From assembly GCA_037355855.1 (NCBI GenBank), contig CM074766.1, positions 496,001 through 560,000 of the forward strand: a stretch of 64,000 nt of DNA, written 5' to 3'. This DNA is from Pseudo-nitzschia pungens (lineage: Eukaryota > Bacillariophyta > Bacillariophyceae > Bacillariales > Bacillariaceae). The position numbers and the translations under genes were made by a program. The notes beneath the pieces are model-generated. The model saw nothing but the letters and a program-made list of their open reading frames with translations. It ran no database searches and was not told where the DNA came from. This document shows positions 23,536 to 35,400 of the stretch, piece after piece (within the stretch, counting starts at the first letter, position 1; each line of letters begins with the position of its first letter).

Positions 23536-24141
23536 ATGGCGATGGAGTTTACCGACGATTTAGTGAACGATGTCACCAAGATGGTGGAATTCGCAAGGAA
23601 GAGAAGACAGTATTCATCATCGAAGAATAAAACAATCGAAAGTCTTGTGCGAGAAAACAATCACAACAGCGCCGCAAATAATCGCAGACGGCACAGCACA
23701 ATGAGCACGGACATATGGATAAATACTATTGATAACAAATCATTCTCATCGTTCACAGAGAGGACAGATAGGACTAATTCAACGATACACTCTGATAGCG
23801 AAGACGATGACGAAGAAATACATCGGATAAAATTAAGGCGCGGACGGAGATCCCGAACAAAGCAAGGATTGACATCATCAGATTCTGTGTGTTCAGAAGA
23901 ATCATCCGTATCACGGCCATCTACGTCCACAAGGCAGCCGCAAAATCCAGAACAAACAAAACCGATAAGTGAAGAAGGGAAAAGTAAATGCCGAAGTAGG
24001 GCCATTGGGAAAAATCAGAACCACAAAGAGACTCGCAATAACGAAACAGCAGAATATCGCGCGCCCGATCTCGAGAATGAGAGACGGTGTTGTTTGAGAC
24101 TGCCCAAGCAATTTCGGATGTACGACCCAGAGATTTTCTGA
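23536..24141 (+). CDS. Hypothetical basic/Ser-rich protein, 201 aa
   Basis: An intact frame runs from ATG 23536 to a TGA at 24139-24141. The protein is highly charged and polar: an N-terminal helix-like MEFTDDLVNDVTKMVEFARK, a Ser/Asp/Glu patch (HSDSEDDDEEIHRI), then Arg/Lys-rich segments (KLRRGRRSRTKQG, RRCCLRLPKQFRMYDP). It looks intrinsically disordered and may be nuclear. There is no membrane span and no known domain. It is supported by length, absence of repeats and reasonable codon use only. Confidence 0.5.
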   Translation: MAMEFTDDLVNDVTKMVEFARKRRQYSSSKNKTIESLVRENNHNSAANNRRRHSTMSTDIWINTIDNKSFSSFTERTDRTNSTIHSDSEDDDEEIHRIKLRRGRRSRTKQGLTSSDSVCSEESSVSRPSTSTRQPQNPEQTKPISEEGKSKCRSRAIGKNQNHKETRNNETAEYRAPDLENERRCCLRLPKQFRMYDPEIF

Positions 24142-26968
24142 CAGCAAGGGAGTAGAGGGCATCAACCATGCATAGGAAGAGTCTTGCCTCAACATCACGA
24201 AGAAAAATATTCCAGAAGCAACTACATACAAATGCACGCACACCAAACACACACATTTTTCATTGTGCGCATTCTCAACAGTCTTTGTGGCGGAAAGGAA
24301 TGTGCGATGATGGCTCGAAAGAGGCTAAGCAAAGAGTAACACTATTGTAATTGATATCAAATGTAAATATATTATCAGGCACACGCTCAGCTAATCACCA
24401 TGGTATATCTTTTGGTACTCAAATGGAATATGATGCAGTCATTCGATGGATTAACCTACTCGTCCATGCACTGTTTTTTCTTTTTAGTCCATTCGTTACT
24501 TGCTGTGCGTTACGACGTATCTGAACAAGGATCACGAAAAAATCACAATACGGTGCCTCTGCTCATGATGATTAGTTGCAGTTGAGATGGGTAGGGAAAA
24601 CCAAATAACACATGCAGGAACTAACCTGTTTTTTTTTTTAGGGAACTACATTACTAAAAACATGATTTATTTAAGGTAGGATATCCACACGTGGCTACGT
24701 GTACATGAAATGCGTTCAAACCTCTAAAAAATACGAAGTAATTATTGTGTTACAGTTGTAGTATTGAATACGAAGTAAACTTAGCCATACCCGTATTTCG
24801 TATCAGTTTAAACACTATTAGTTATAATGATAAGTTTGAATCAAGATCCGTGCATTCGTTAATTTACGAGTAACCTTTCTACAAGTAAGGTTTAAGCTAA
24901 GTTACTGTACTTCGATCTTTTTTGGTAACGAGTCGAGTCAAGTCTTATCATAAGGCTGTATACTCATATTAACCACCTAATCTTACCTGTACACGTGCTA
25001 AAAAACAAGATGTCGTTCGTCTGCTTTGGATATTAGAAAGTTGAAAGCATTCTTCACCACCCGCTATCGCAAGTAGCAAGCTTTATTGAATAAAGTGATT
25101 ACTTTTAGCATAACAAAGCAAACTCTACATTGATGTGACAGCTGGTACACTGTTGCCTGCCCTTTCCGAACGTTACGGAAAGGACACCTCACCGTTGGTG
25201 TCTGTCTCTCGGAAATTTCTGCAATGAATTTAAGGATGAATTTGAGCATGCATTGGCTGTGCCGGAGAATAAGCTGGTTCATTTAGTCCAGGAGAAACAT
25301 ACGGTTCCAACGCACGCGGCAGTAAATTTCACTGGGGACCTATTGAATGAGCAATAGTAGTGTTGCATTGAGTCCTTTCACGTGTTGCGACATGCATGGA
25401 CTTGGAGCGATGGTTGACACTATACGCAGAAATGAATTCATGTTGAGCAAATTATCACGTCGTTCGAAGGTAATCAGAGTTTCGTCGGTTTGCAAACGCC
25501 GGATTTCGACGACACGACAAAATTTCCCAAAAAATTCAATAGCGAGGTTCTGAGACACTGAGAAGTCCAAATGCTACTAGCTCTTTGGCTCATTGCCACA
25601 GCAGTGTTCTTGGTATTTTCCGTACAAGATTTGCATGGACGCCGATTTGGATTCTGTATCTAAATTTACTTATATGCTTAGTGCAGATTTTAGGCACGAG
25701 TACTCATCCGAATGAAGTACGATAGACCTCTGGTTACAATGGCGCCCGAATCCTCCAGTTGGTATCAAAGAATCAAATCTATTTCGCTGAACGCAACACA
25801 TCATTCCGATGGCGGCATCTACAGCTTGGTTTTCCTTACGTCTCTAATTTGTTTCTCTCCCGAGCACTATTTCGTCAGTACTGCACTCGACCAGTAAGTA
25901 AGATTAGCTACGGTAGGACCTTCAAGATTAATAAATTGTACGTAGTAACCTTAGTTACTTCGTATTCAGTTTGAACTCTTTTCCAATTCAGACAGGCCGT
26001 TGCGATCTTGACTCAAACCTCGATTATGTGAGCATCCAATATCCCATCATTGAGTGACAAGAAGGAACGCCATTTGGATGACACATCGTGTCAAATTCGT
26101 CATTCTTCGTTTTTAACCAAAATTATTATTTCGCATACAGCTATCTCCATCGGATCCTTTTGTCAAACGGTACTAGGAACTTTGTTGTGACACTCATCAT
26201 GGGCACTGGTACATTTTTATCGTTGTATCAATTTTTGGGCTATTCTTAATAGGATTACTAAGTGTTTGGATGCTTCTTGGAAACGTTTTTTCGGAACATG
26301 GTTCACGAATTCAACCGAGTCCCTCATAACAAAATGGATTCGGGGGTGGAGCGAGTTGTCTCGGGGATTGGAGTTGCGAGTCGTTCCAATTATTGCTCGA
26401 GTTGGGCGCGGATTTATTCCAGCCTCAACCGACGACTGCCAGACTAATATCAATGAGTATTGTACGAAGAAAATAAAAAGGAATCACCGTTCTCGAAACG
26501 AAGGAAGGAAGGAATGAGAACCATTTTTCCTGCCCATCCATCAGCTGGTTTGTTGCACACCGCACCGTACCGTAAGGTTACGGTAACGGTAACTTATTTA
26601 TCTCCATCATACAGTAAGGTTAACAGCATTAAATTAATAATAATTAGATTGTTTTTCTTGGTGCCGATCATAATTCAAAACTGGATGTCAACAAAACTGC
26701 ATCCGCAACCACCCGCAACCACATCCATACCGCAACGGCATCCACATCTACAACTACCAACGAATAATCAGTCGCATTATTAACATTCGTTGTTATCCGT
26801 AACTTAGTCCCTCTACTGCTTACGGCAACTTATATATTGCTCGGGTGATTGAGACGGAAGCCGCTGTGAGAAAAAGATATAATCGAATCCAATCTACTCG
26901 ACAGTGCCCTTTTCGAAAGCCAATTTTAAAACGAAATATTGCCAGCTGCTCTTGACGGTACTTTCACC
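24142..26968. other. Intergenic, 2.8 kb
   Basis: No gene is supported. AT-rich sequence carries many TACGAAGTA / TTACTTCGTA words (24730-24780, 24890-24930, 25930-25970). Near 26560-26625 there is a CCGTAAGGTTACGGTAACGG cluster upstream of eEFSec. Confidence 0.5.
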
Positions 26969-29924
26969 ATGACGGCAACCGAGAGCATGGATGACGCTGC
27001 TGCGGTTGCTGCTCCATCCACAACCTCCGCCAGCAGCAAAGCCAATACTAATGCCGCTGCAAGTCTGCCGGGCGCAGCAATTACCAAGCCACCCAAACCC
27101 GAGGAGGTGATTAACGTTAACGTGGGGATTTTGGGACACGTGGACTCGGGAAAGACCTCTTTGGTAAAGACATTGTCGACCCTCTTGTCGACCGCCGCCC
27201 TGGACAAGTCCAAACAATCCCGCCAAAGAGGTGCGTATGTGGATGTATTGTTTTGGGGGGGACGAATGCATGCACGCATGCATGATTCCATTCTGTCTTC
27301 TATTGAGCCGTTGGAATCAAAATGTTAGAAGTTGTCACACAATTGCTTGATGAAGTGACAGAAATCAGTGCGATTGGCTGTGTTGTTCGAAAAAGACATT
27401 TCCGACTGCACTAGCGGGACGTGTTGTCCGAGTCTCTAGCACCCTGAATTACTCACAATTGTTTTCACACTCACACTATGGCGCAGGCATGACTTTGGAT
27501 TTAGGATTCTCGTGTTTCTTTATGGACCTCCCTGACCGACTGAGAGCAGAACTGGAACAGCAAAATAGCAGGAATACGACAACAATAGCAACATCCTCGA
27601 AAGAGAAAGCGGCAACAACTTCCAGCACTTCAAAACTCAAATACCTACAGATGACACTAGTTGATTGCCCCGGTCATGCCTCACTGATTCGAACCATTAT
27701 CGGCGGTGCCCAAATCATCGACGTGGTCTTGTTGGTCGTCGACGCCTACAAGGGATGGCAAGCGCAAACCACAGAATGTCTCGTCCTGGCGGAACTCACG
27801 GCTCCCCACCTCGTAGTCGCCCTGAATAAAATCGACATGTTCCCGGCGCAAGAACGTGAGGAACGGCTCTTGGAAGCGAAGGCGAAGGTGCGGGAACGCC
27901 TGGAACAGTCCCTGAAATTTTCACCGGACTCGGTTCCCATGATTGGTGTTTCTGCCTGTGCCGGGGGAGAAAAAGTAGCGGCCGTCGCAGGGAACGATGC
28001 TCCGGTGCATGACCTCGTCAAACAACAAACTATCAACGTCGACAAACTGATCGACCTGTTAAAAATGACCATGCCGGCACCCCGGCGACACCTCACGTTC
28101 GAGACTGGTGCAGCTGCAAATGGTAGCAGCAATGCAGACAATTTTTATTTCGCCATCGACCACTGCTTTCCGATCAAGGGGATGGGAACCGTGCTGACCG
28201 GAACTTGTCTCAATGGATCCGTCAAAGTCAACGACATGATCGAGTTCCCCGCTTTGGGAAATCTGCAACGAAAGGTCAAATCGATGCAAATGTTCAAGCG
28301 AAAGACCAACAGAATCCAGCAGGGGGACCGCGCCGGGATTTGTGTTTCCAATTTCGACGCCTCGTCCCTGGAACGCGGTGTCTGTGCCAGCCCCGGGAGC
28401 GTCAAGTGGGTCAGCGGGGCCATTGCGCTTGTTCGGAAGATCGTTCCTCATTACAAGGGAGCCTTTCTGAAGAACAAATCCAAGTATCACGTCAGCGTTG
28501 GCCATTCGACGGTCATGGCCACCGTTTCCTTCTGGGGTGCGAAAGAATTGTGGCCGGAGACCCAAAAACTCGAGACTGCCGCGAACCATAAACCGAACAG
28601 TGATGATGGATCGAGCGAAGCAGAACGTTCTTTGAAGAAAGCCGCTACGGCTTGCTTAGGTGGAGACGCTGACCAGGCCGGATTGCCGTTTTTGGAATTC
28701 GACTGGAAAAAAGATTACCTGTTGCAAGACGGCCTTCTGGAGACTCTTCCAAAGGACAAAATTGATTTTGATGCTATATCCAGTCCGGGAAAGACGTACT
28801 CGGCCCAAAACAACAAGAGAGATGGATTGAGTGGGGATGACATCGAATCAACCGACGGTGGACAGCAACAAGGTTTGTTGCATTGGGCCATATTGGATTT
28901 CCAGACTCCTGTGTATTGCCCACTGCAATCCCTGGTCATCGGCTCGCGATTGGATGCTGTGGTCGAAGGAAACAACCATCGCCAACAAAGCAACAAGAAC
29001 AGCAATAAAAACACTAGCAAGAACAGCAGCAGCAATTCCAAAAGCAACAGCAATAATGCGAGCGATCCCGATGGCGACGATTCCGGCAGCGACAATGCAT
29101 CGTCCTGTCGTCTGGCATTCTGTGGACGACTCATTGAGCGTGTCGATCCAAAAGAAGATATTCAACGGATACGCTGGTATACGCCCAAGGAGAAACGAGG
29201 CATTATCGCGCGACTCGGTGACCCACACAAACGACAGGACGACGGAAAGGTTGTCCGTTACGAAGTCTATGGCGGAGATCTGTTCAAGAAAGAGACGCTA
29301 TTGAGACCGTTTTTGGGACTGAAGCTAGTGACGCACCCCGGTGGGGACGTCGGGGAACTTAGATCGGGATTTGGAACATCGGGGAAGTTCCGAGTTACCT
29401 TTCCGGCCGGAACCACAGCACGAGAGGGTGATGTCCTGCGGCTTCCATTTAAACGATTTTTGCACGATGCCGAAAAAAAAATGCGGCAAGACGATATTGT
29501 GCTGCCTTCAGCTCGACCCGGAAGTCGCATAGATCAGCCCCAATCCACTAGCAGCAAAAAGAAAAAAGTTGAATCCACCGGATCGGTGGACAAGGTCAAG
29601 GGAGATCCATTGGTAGAAGTAGCTCCTCGAAATGGCAGCAACAACGACAAAAGGAAAAAGTCCGCAATGAAATATCCAACAGCTATAATATCCGGTTTGT
29701 TTACACCTGATGTGGACATCCGGCAAATGGTGGGACGCAAAATATGGATTCCTTCCACGAAAGAAGAAGGAGTTATTACTGGACCATTTGGCAAAGCCGG
29801 GAAGTGCAAGGTATCATTCGTCGATATTCCCAGCAACGATTCTTCGTCAAACTCCTCGACCCACCTCAAGGGTATTTCCGAGCAAGCAGTAGGAACCAAA
29901 GCGGAACTACTCCGATCGCAGTAA
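26969..29924 (+). CDS. EEFSEC: Selenocysteine-specific translation elongation factor eEFSec (SelB family)
   Basis: Exons are 26969-27230 and 27487-29924 (donor GTGCGT, acceptor GCGCAG), giving 899 aa. The GTPase delivers Sec-tRNA(Sec) to the ribosome at UGA codons marked by a SECIS element. Visible motifs are G1 GHVDSGKT (residues 56-63), the eEFSec-specific joined segment QSRQRGMTLDLGFSCF across the splice, G3 DCPGH and G4 NKID. Domain II-like GTVLTGTCLNGSVKVND and the C-terminal IIARLGDP ... VYGGDLFKKETLLRPFLGLK ... FGTSGKFRVTFPAG typical of eEFSec follow. It is longer than animal eEFSec (about 600 aa) because of an Asn/Ser/Lys low-complexity insert near 28970-29100 and a C-terminal extension with a second ITGPFGKAGKCKVSF motif. 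The TTG at 26939 is not a start. Confidence 0.95.
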
Positions 29925-30280
29925 TTGTTTAGAAATATCAGAGATTCTAACTGATTTTTTTTCTATTTAAGCTATCACTGATCATAGTTTCTCTTTCCTT
30001 GCAATAGCGACATGTAAAATATCTGTCTTACGCTTATTAATTGATGAATTAGAAATCTTCCCGAATGATTTCAGATGCTGCAAAAAGTACCACCTTCTTC
30101 ATTTCCGTCGTTGTGTTTGTAACTTTATCTTTCTCCTTCAGTTTTTTTAACTACTGACACTCCTTTTGTGTCGCAAATACGTGTCTCGTTTCCCCGCCTT
30201 GGTTGACGCAGTTGACATAATTTTTTCCCCTCCTTTGTGGGTGTTTCAAATTACAATTTTAAGGCTTGCATGTTTCGGGG
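29925..30280. other. Short convergent intergenic region
   Basis: This holds the 3' flanks of eEFSec (plus) and the TPR-like gene (minus). It is T-rich; nothing else is seen. Confidence 0.5.
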
Positions 30281-31223
30281 CTATGCTGTCTTGGCACATG
30301 CGAAACTCCAGGCCATGATCGAGGATGCTTGGATGTTACGAAAGAGTCCATCGATTTCGTCCATTGAGAAAATACTTACCTTACCACTTTCCTCGTCATT
30401 ACGTATGCAGGAACCAGAATGGTGCGCATACATCATTGTGCTCAATAAATGTTCCAAGTGCTGTCGTCGCTTCGTGTAATCCCCCGCGATGCGATGGAGC
30501 TCACTTAGATTATTCAAAATGAGCACTGTGAGACGCAAGGTAGCATTATTGTCTGAATTTCCGTGAAGTAGCAAAGTGAACTGCAAGAGCTCGTAGTTAT
30601 GGATCGCTTTATTCAACGATGTGCGAATGCTATCAGATGCACAAGACTTCTTAGAGGCCGTTGCGATTGCATTCAATTGGTAGGCCAGTGCGAGATTGAA
30701 CATGATAATGACAGTCAACTTGAGCCCCATAAAATGACCTTCCTCGACACTAGTCTGGCTTACGAAGAGAGGCCGACTGTAGACGAATCCCCTTGCTTGG
30801 TCAGCTTCGATGTTTCCATCCTGATTTTCGTCTTGACAAAGAAAACAAGTTTCATCATCTTCGAGGAGAAATGAAAGGTCTTTCGGGAGGAACAGTTGTG
30901 AGTCTTGATTCATGTCTTTTCCAGCGAACTTGAGGGATGTTTCAAGGCTACAGGTCTTGCATGCACATTCTGGCATAAAGCTTGAAAATATCATTGATGG
31001 ATAGATGCCATTTTGTAAGCTCGAGTGCATTTTCCAAGAGAAGGATCGCCTCGCCATAATCCTTCTTCTCTCCCATAGCAAACGACGCTTTGTTGTTGAG
31101 CTTCTGTGCCAGAGAATGGGGATATCTGTAGTCGAGAAAGTTTACCTTTTTCTCCTCCTCGTGCAGTATGCTTTTCTTATTTGTGCTTCTATGTGCGCTG
31201 CGTTGAGACGCAGAGGGCACCAT
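30281..31223 (-). pseudogene. TPR-like repeat protein of a diatom-type family, broken by one +1 frame step
   Basis: Frame A starts at 31223 (PHSLAQKLNNKASFAMGEK, ILLLENALELTKW). Frame B continues from about 31000 (PECACKTCSLETSL, GFVYSRPLFV, MGLKLTVIIMFNLALAYQLN, NNLSELHRIAGDYTKR, LEHLLSTMMY, IDGLFRN) to a stop at 30283-30281. Together they give 313 aa if one base is skipped between about 31030 and 30950. The Cys motif, NLALAYQL helix and LLSTMMY segment match a family I recall as abundant in diatoms (no characterised function, TPR-like helices). No GT donor exists around the join, so a normal intron does not explain it. It is either a pseudogene, a sequencing insertion or recoding. Confidence 0.6.
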
Positions 31224-32420
31224 GGTTTACCTATTTTTAAACTCCGAACGACGAAGAAAATTATGTACCGTATCGGAAATGAGTTTTAAGCACTCGCCAC
31301 AGATACGTGGGGTGGAGCTAACTACGAGTAACATTACCGTATGGGTGATGTTAAAACCCTCGATCCGAGAATGTCGATGACATCTGTTCGTCTGGATTCT
31401 TGGCCATCTGACAATCTGTGAAAGAAAGTGAAACACTTATCGACATGTTCAATTTGTGAATCATTACGAAGTGTTGATTATGAGAATTCTGACGTAGATC
31501 AGTCGTTTTTTGTCTGAAAGGAATGATCAATAAGTAGGTTGTAGTGTAGCGCAGATTTTTCAGAAACAGTTCTCGTCTGAAATTAGTAACAGTAAGGTCC
31601 CTTAACAATTGAGACGTGCTCAAGATCCCATGCGTTAATAGTCGACGCGTAACCTTAGTCGCGTACACGTAGGAAATAAGAATAACGATTTCTGATGTCA
31701 GATTGTGTAAGGTTTCGTCATCTCCGTCCTCCTGACAGTGAAACAATCATGCAAATTTTGTGAAAACCGAAAGAAGTAGGAGTACATGTACGGGTAAGGT
31801 ACCCGTACTGGTACGTGTACTGGTAAATCTTACTTCTATTTCGTAGAAGTAAGGTTACTTCGTAGTAATACTAAGGTTACTCGTAACTTACCTCTGCCTC
31901 GTAAGATTACCGGTAACCTTACCTTACTGCTAGTAGAAGTAAGGTTACGGTAAGGTTACTTCCTAAACCGTAAGTACGCACCTTCCTACCTACCGTGTCT
32001 ACAGTACCTATCTACATACGTTTTTGTGCGCGTCCAATAATACCTTAGGGTACGTAGTACGTAGGTCATTTACCTGGAAATAGTACTTGTACTTCGTAAT
32101 GATGATAGTTCTCGTAATTACAGGCATCTAACGTAACCTTACCGTACGGTAACTTAAGGTACAATAATCAATCCAATAATTCTTCATCCTACCGTAACTG
32201 ATGGCTAAGGCAGATGAACAACACAACTAAGATAAACCTTGCTCGTACGGTAACTTACTTGTACTTCGTTGTTTCTGGTGCTTTCCAACACATTGCTCGA
32301 TTGGCAATACAGGTGATAGAATGACGTCCTCAAGCGGCTGCTTGTTTCAAAATATCATATCCGTCAGTAAACTAAGAAACCTGCCATCATTACGGTGGTT
32401 CTACGGAGCGCTTCAAGAGA
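31224..32420. other. Intergenic, 1.2 kb, bidirectional 5' flank
   Basis: This separates the divergent TPR-like gene (minus) and the ankyrin/helicase gene (plus), so both promoters should lie here. The middle is saturated with short palindromic words (31780-32280, separate entry). No coding region is seen. Confidence 0.55.
31780..32280. repeat. Dense array of GTAAGGTTAC / TACGGTAA / ACTTCGTA-type words
   Basis: In about 500 bases, the words AAGGTTAC, ACCTTACC, TTACCGTA, GTACTGGTA and TACTTCGTA and their complements occur dozens of times in both orientations, without a fixed period. The same words appear elsewhere in intergenic DNA (10000-10030, 12450-12475, 26565-26625, 43690-43740, 44120-44180, 44255-44365, 53580-53600) and are rare in exons. 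Confidence 0.75.
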
Positions 32421-35400
32421 ATGGGAAAACAAAGCAGAAAGAAATCGTCTAAGAAAGGAAGCAAGGGTCAGAAGGCCAAAGAAAACGAAAGACGTGAGAC
32501 ACGAGATCAACGTCCTAATGGTAACAATTCTTGCGAGGGGCAGAACGGGAGTAATGGGTTCAGAAAGGAGTTATTGGCGGAATTAAATACGCTAACAATC
32601 CTGGAGGGAGACCGAGTCTGGATTGTTTCCGCTACCAAAACTCAATGTGAAAACCAGAACGGCGACGACGACCCGGGGCTCCGTCGTGGTGTGGTAAGGA
32701 AGCTGAGCGATGACGGGATTGCCGAGGTTCAAACTCTCGCTTCTGTTCGAAACGGAGACCAAAGCATTCGCAAGATTCCGCTCGTGAATCTCACCAGAGA
32801 CTTTGGCAATTTAACTCTCCGGTTTCAAGTCGGTGACCAAGTGATTTGCTTCTCCAGCAATGGAGCGTTACCAGGGGTTGTAACGTACCTCTGGCCTGTG
32901 TGGCAACACAAAAAGCACGAGGGGCTGATTTATGTACCGTGTTACGAGGTGATGATTTACCCTTCGAAGGCAGGCCAAATTGTAAGAGAACCATTTACTG
33001 CAGCTTCTTTTTCCGAAAACGAGGACACAATCATGAAACGGCCTGAAGTCTTTCGCTTCTCAAGAGGAGATCAAGTGTTGATCGATTTGAAGAAGGCCAG
33101 GTTTCCTTCTGTCAATGCAGCTTTTTGCAAAAATAGATTCTCGAGCGTTGGGTGGATTCGGGCAACAATTTCTGAGGTAGATGCGTTAGGAGAATTTGGA
33201 TATGCTGCGTACGAATGTGTTATCGATGAGGAGACAAAAGCCAGAAAAATCACCTGCTACGTTTTAAAGGACCAAAATGAGTTTATTGTATCGGTGAACG
33301 ACGGCCCTCGAGAACGTCTTTTCACTGCAATCGAACAAGATTGCAGTTTTGAGCACATCAACTACCTCATTGACACGTATTCCATCGATGTCTCGCTAAT
33401 ACTAGAACTTGTGACGTCAAAAGTTATCGAGTATGGAAACTTCGGCATGTTTCGATGGCTGGAAGAAAAACAAAATGTTGATCTATCATCGCTGTCGTTC
33501 CCTGAGGGGAACACCATCTTACATGAAATATGTCGCACATCACATGCGTCCCGTTTTCTTCAGAAATACGCTCATCTCACGTTCAACGAAAAGAAAATAA
33601 TGTACAGACCATCTCTGGATCAAAGTGGGTATTTGTACCGTTACGCTGTAGATTCCAGCCCTATACGAGTCCGTGTAAAGCCTCCTTTGAGTCGGCAGAA
33701 TGACCATGGGGAAACCTGGCTCCATGTCCTCATAAAGAAAGGCGATCTACGTGCAATTGATTGCGCTCTGTCCTTGGTAAATGGACTGTTTTGGATTCTT
33801 CGACCTTGCGATTTTCGTGACCTTGAGTCGGACGAATTTAAAAGCAATCTGGCCGATGAAAAAATTATTGCGTTTTTAATTCAAGGGTTCATATCCAAAA
33901 TGACACTTTTCCGCCAAGTTGATTTGATTTATTTTTCATCTGATGGAAACGAAGACAAGATCTTTCAAGGAACCATAATGCAGGATTTCTGTCCAAAGAA
34001 ATTCATTCGCTTCGTCCGACAATGGAAACGGCACCATCCCGATTTTGAAACGTATCAGCTTGATAGGATTGTCAGGCAAGTGTTGACGAACGGTTTCAGC
34101 AAGTTATTTCGCAAATTTATCGACGGGGATAACACGATCTTGAAAATGCAGTTTCCAAGCAATCGGAGAATACATTTAGACAAATTATTTGTCCAGCCGG
34201 AACTGTACAATGATCTTCTTGAGGAAAACGAAATCGACAGCAGCCTTTTAAGCATAATCGAGGTGCTGGCGGAGGGGAAAATTATATACAAGCCGAGAGG
34301 TTCAGTCGAGAACTATATACGCTTTTTAGTTTTCGTGTTGGGCAGGCGGTTGTCTCGGGAAGAAAAGTTTCGTTGTGAATTTTCGCTTCTGTCGTCGCTG
34401 AAGGAAAAATATCAAATGACTCAAAATACAGGGCTGCTAGACAGTCCATTTTTCAAGCATCAAATAGACACACTTGAAGATGACGTCTCTATTCCTGGGC
34501 GAGTCGAAATACTTGACCTCCTAGTGAGAGAACACGGATTTCTCTTTCCAACTGCACTTCATGTTATCAAAACGCGTCAGCGAGGTGTCCTAAGTTGGAT
34601 GCTTCGTCGATCTTTTGTGAAACTCGATTCGAAGGCATCTCTTGACAAGCAACTGAATGCGTCTGATGCAAGAAAGCTCGAATTCCTTGGAACTCAACCC
34701 ATACCTGCTAATATTTCCAGCGGTTCATTTCTCGCATTCGCTTGCGTCGAATACGATTCTCTCCACGTGCTTTCCTGGCTTTCAAAGGACGAAGACGTTG
34801 TTCTTGATTGTTTCATCAATGGGTTTACACTACTGCACGCCTGCGCATATTTTGGGAGGCTTGAAATTATCCTTTGGTTCTACACACGTCCTGAGTGGAA
34901 TATAATTGCAGCAGCATTTGCCAGTAGAAAGGGGTTCGAGGGTGCTACAGCCGTCCATGTGGCAGTCAAAAGAGGTCACATATATGCCGCAGACCTTCTT
35001 TTGACTCTTGGGTCCCCTTCTTTAGACAAGACGAACGTAACGCATGGATTTGTTGCTTCGAAGTCGATTTTTAAATTTGTACGAAAGTGGGGAGAAAGTC
35101 AAGCAGAACCAGATTTGAAAGATGAGCGTATTGGCCTAATTGAGGATGTTCAAAAACTGTTGGGATTGGTTGTAGAGAAATCATATGATACTGCGAAGAA
35201 ATTTATAACGTCATCCAAGTGTATGGGCATCGATCGCTGGCGATGTGCAGGCGTACATCATGCTCTGAAAGAAACTCTTTTTGGTGGAAATACGTACGAA
35301 CTTGTGCTATTACAGTGTATGAATGGCCATGATGAAGGCTTTGCATGCTGGCTTTGTGAATTAATTTCAGGTGATAGTGCAGGCTACGATGCTCTGGAAT

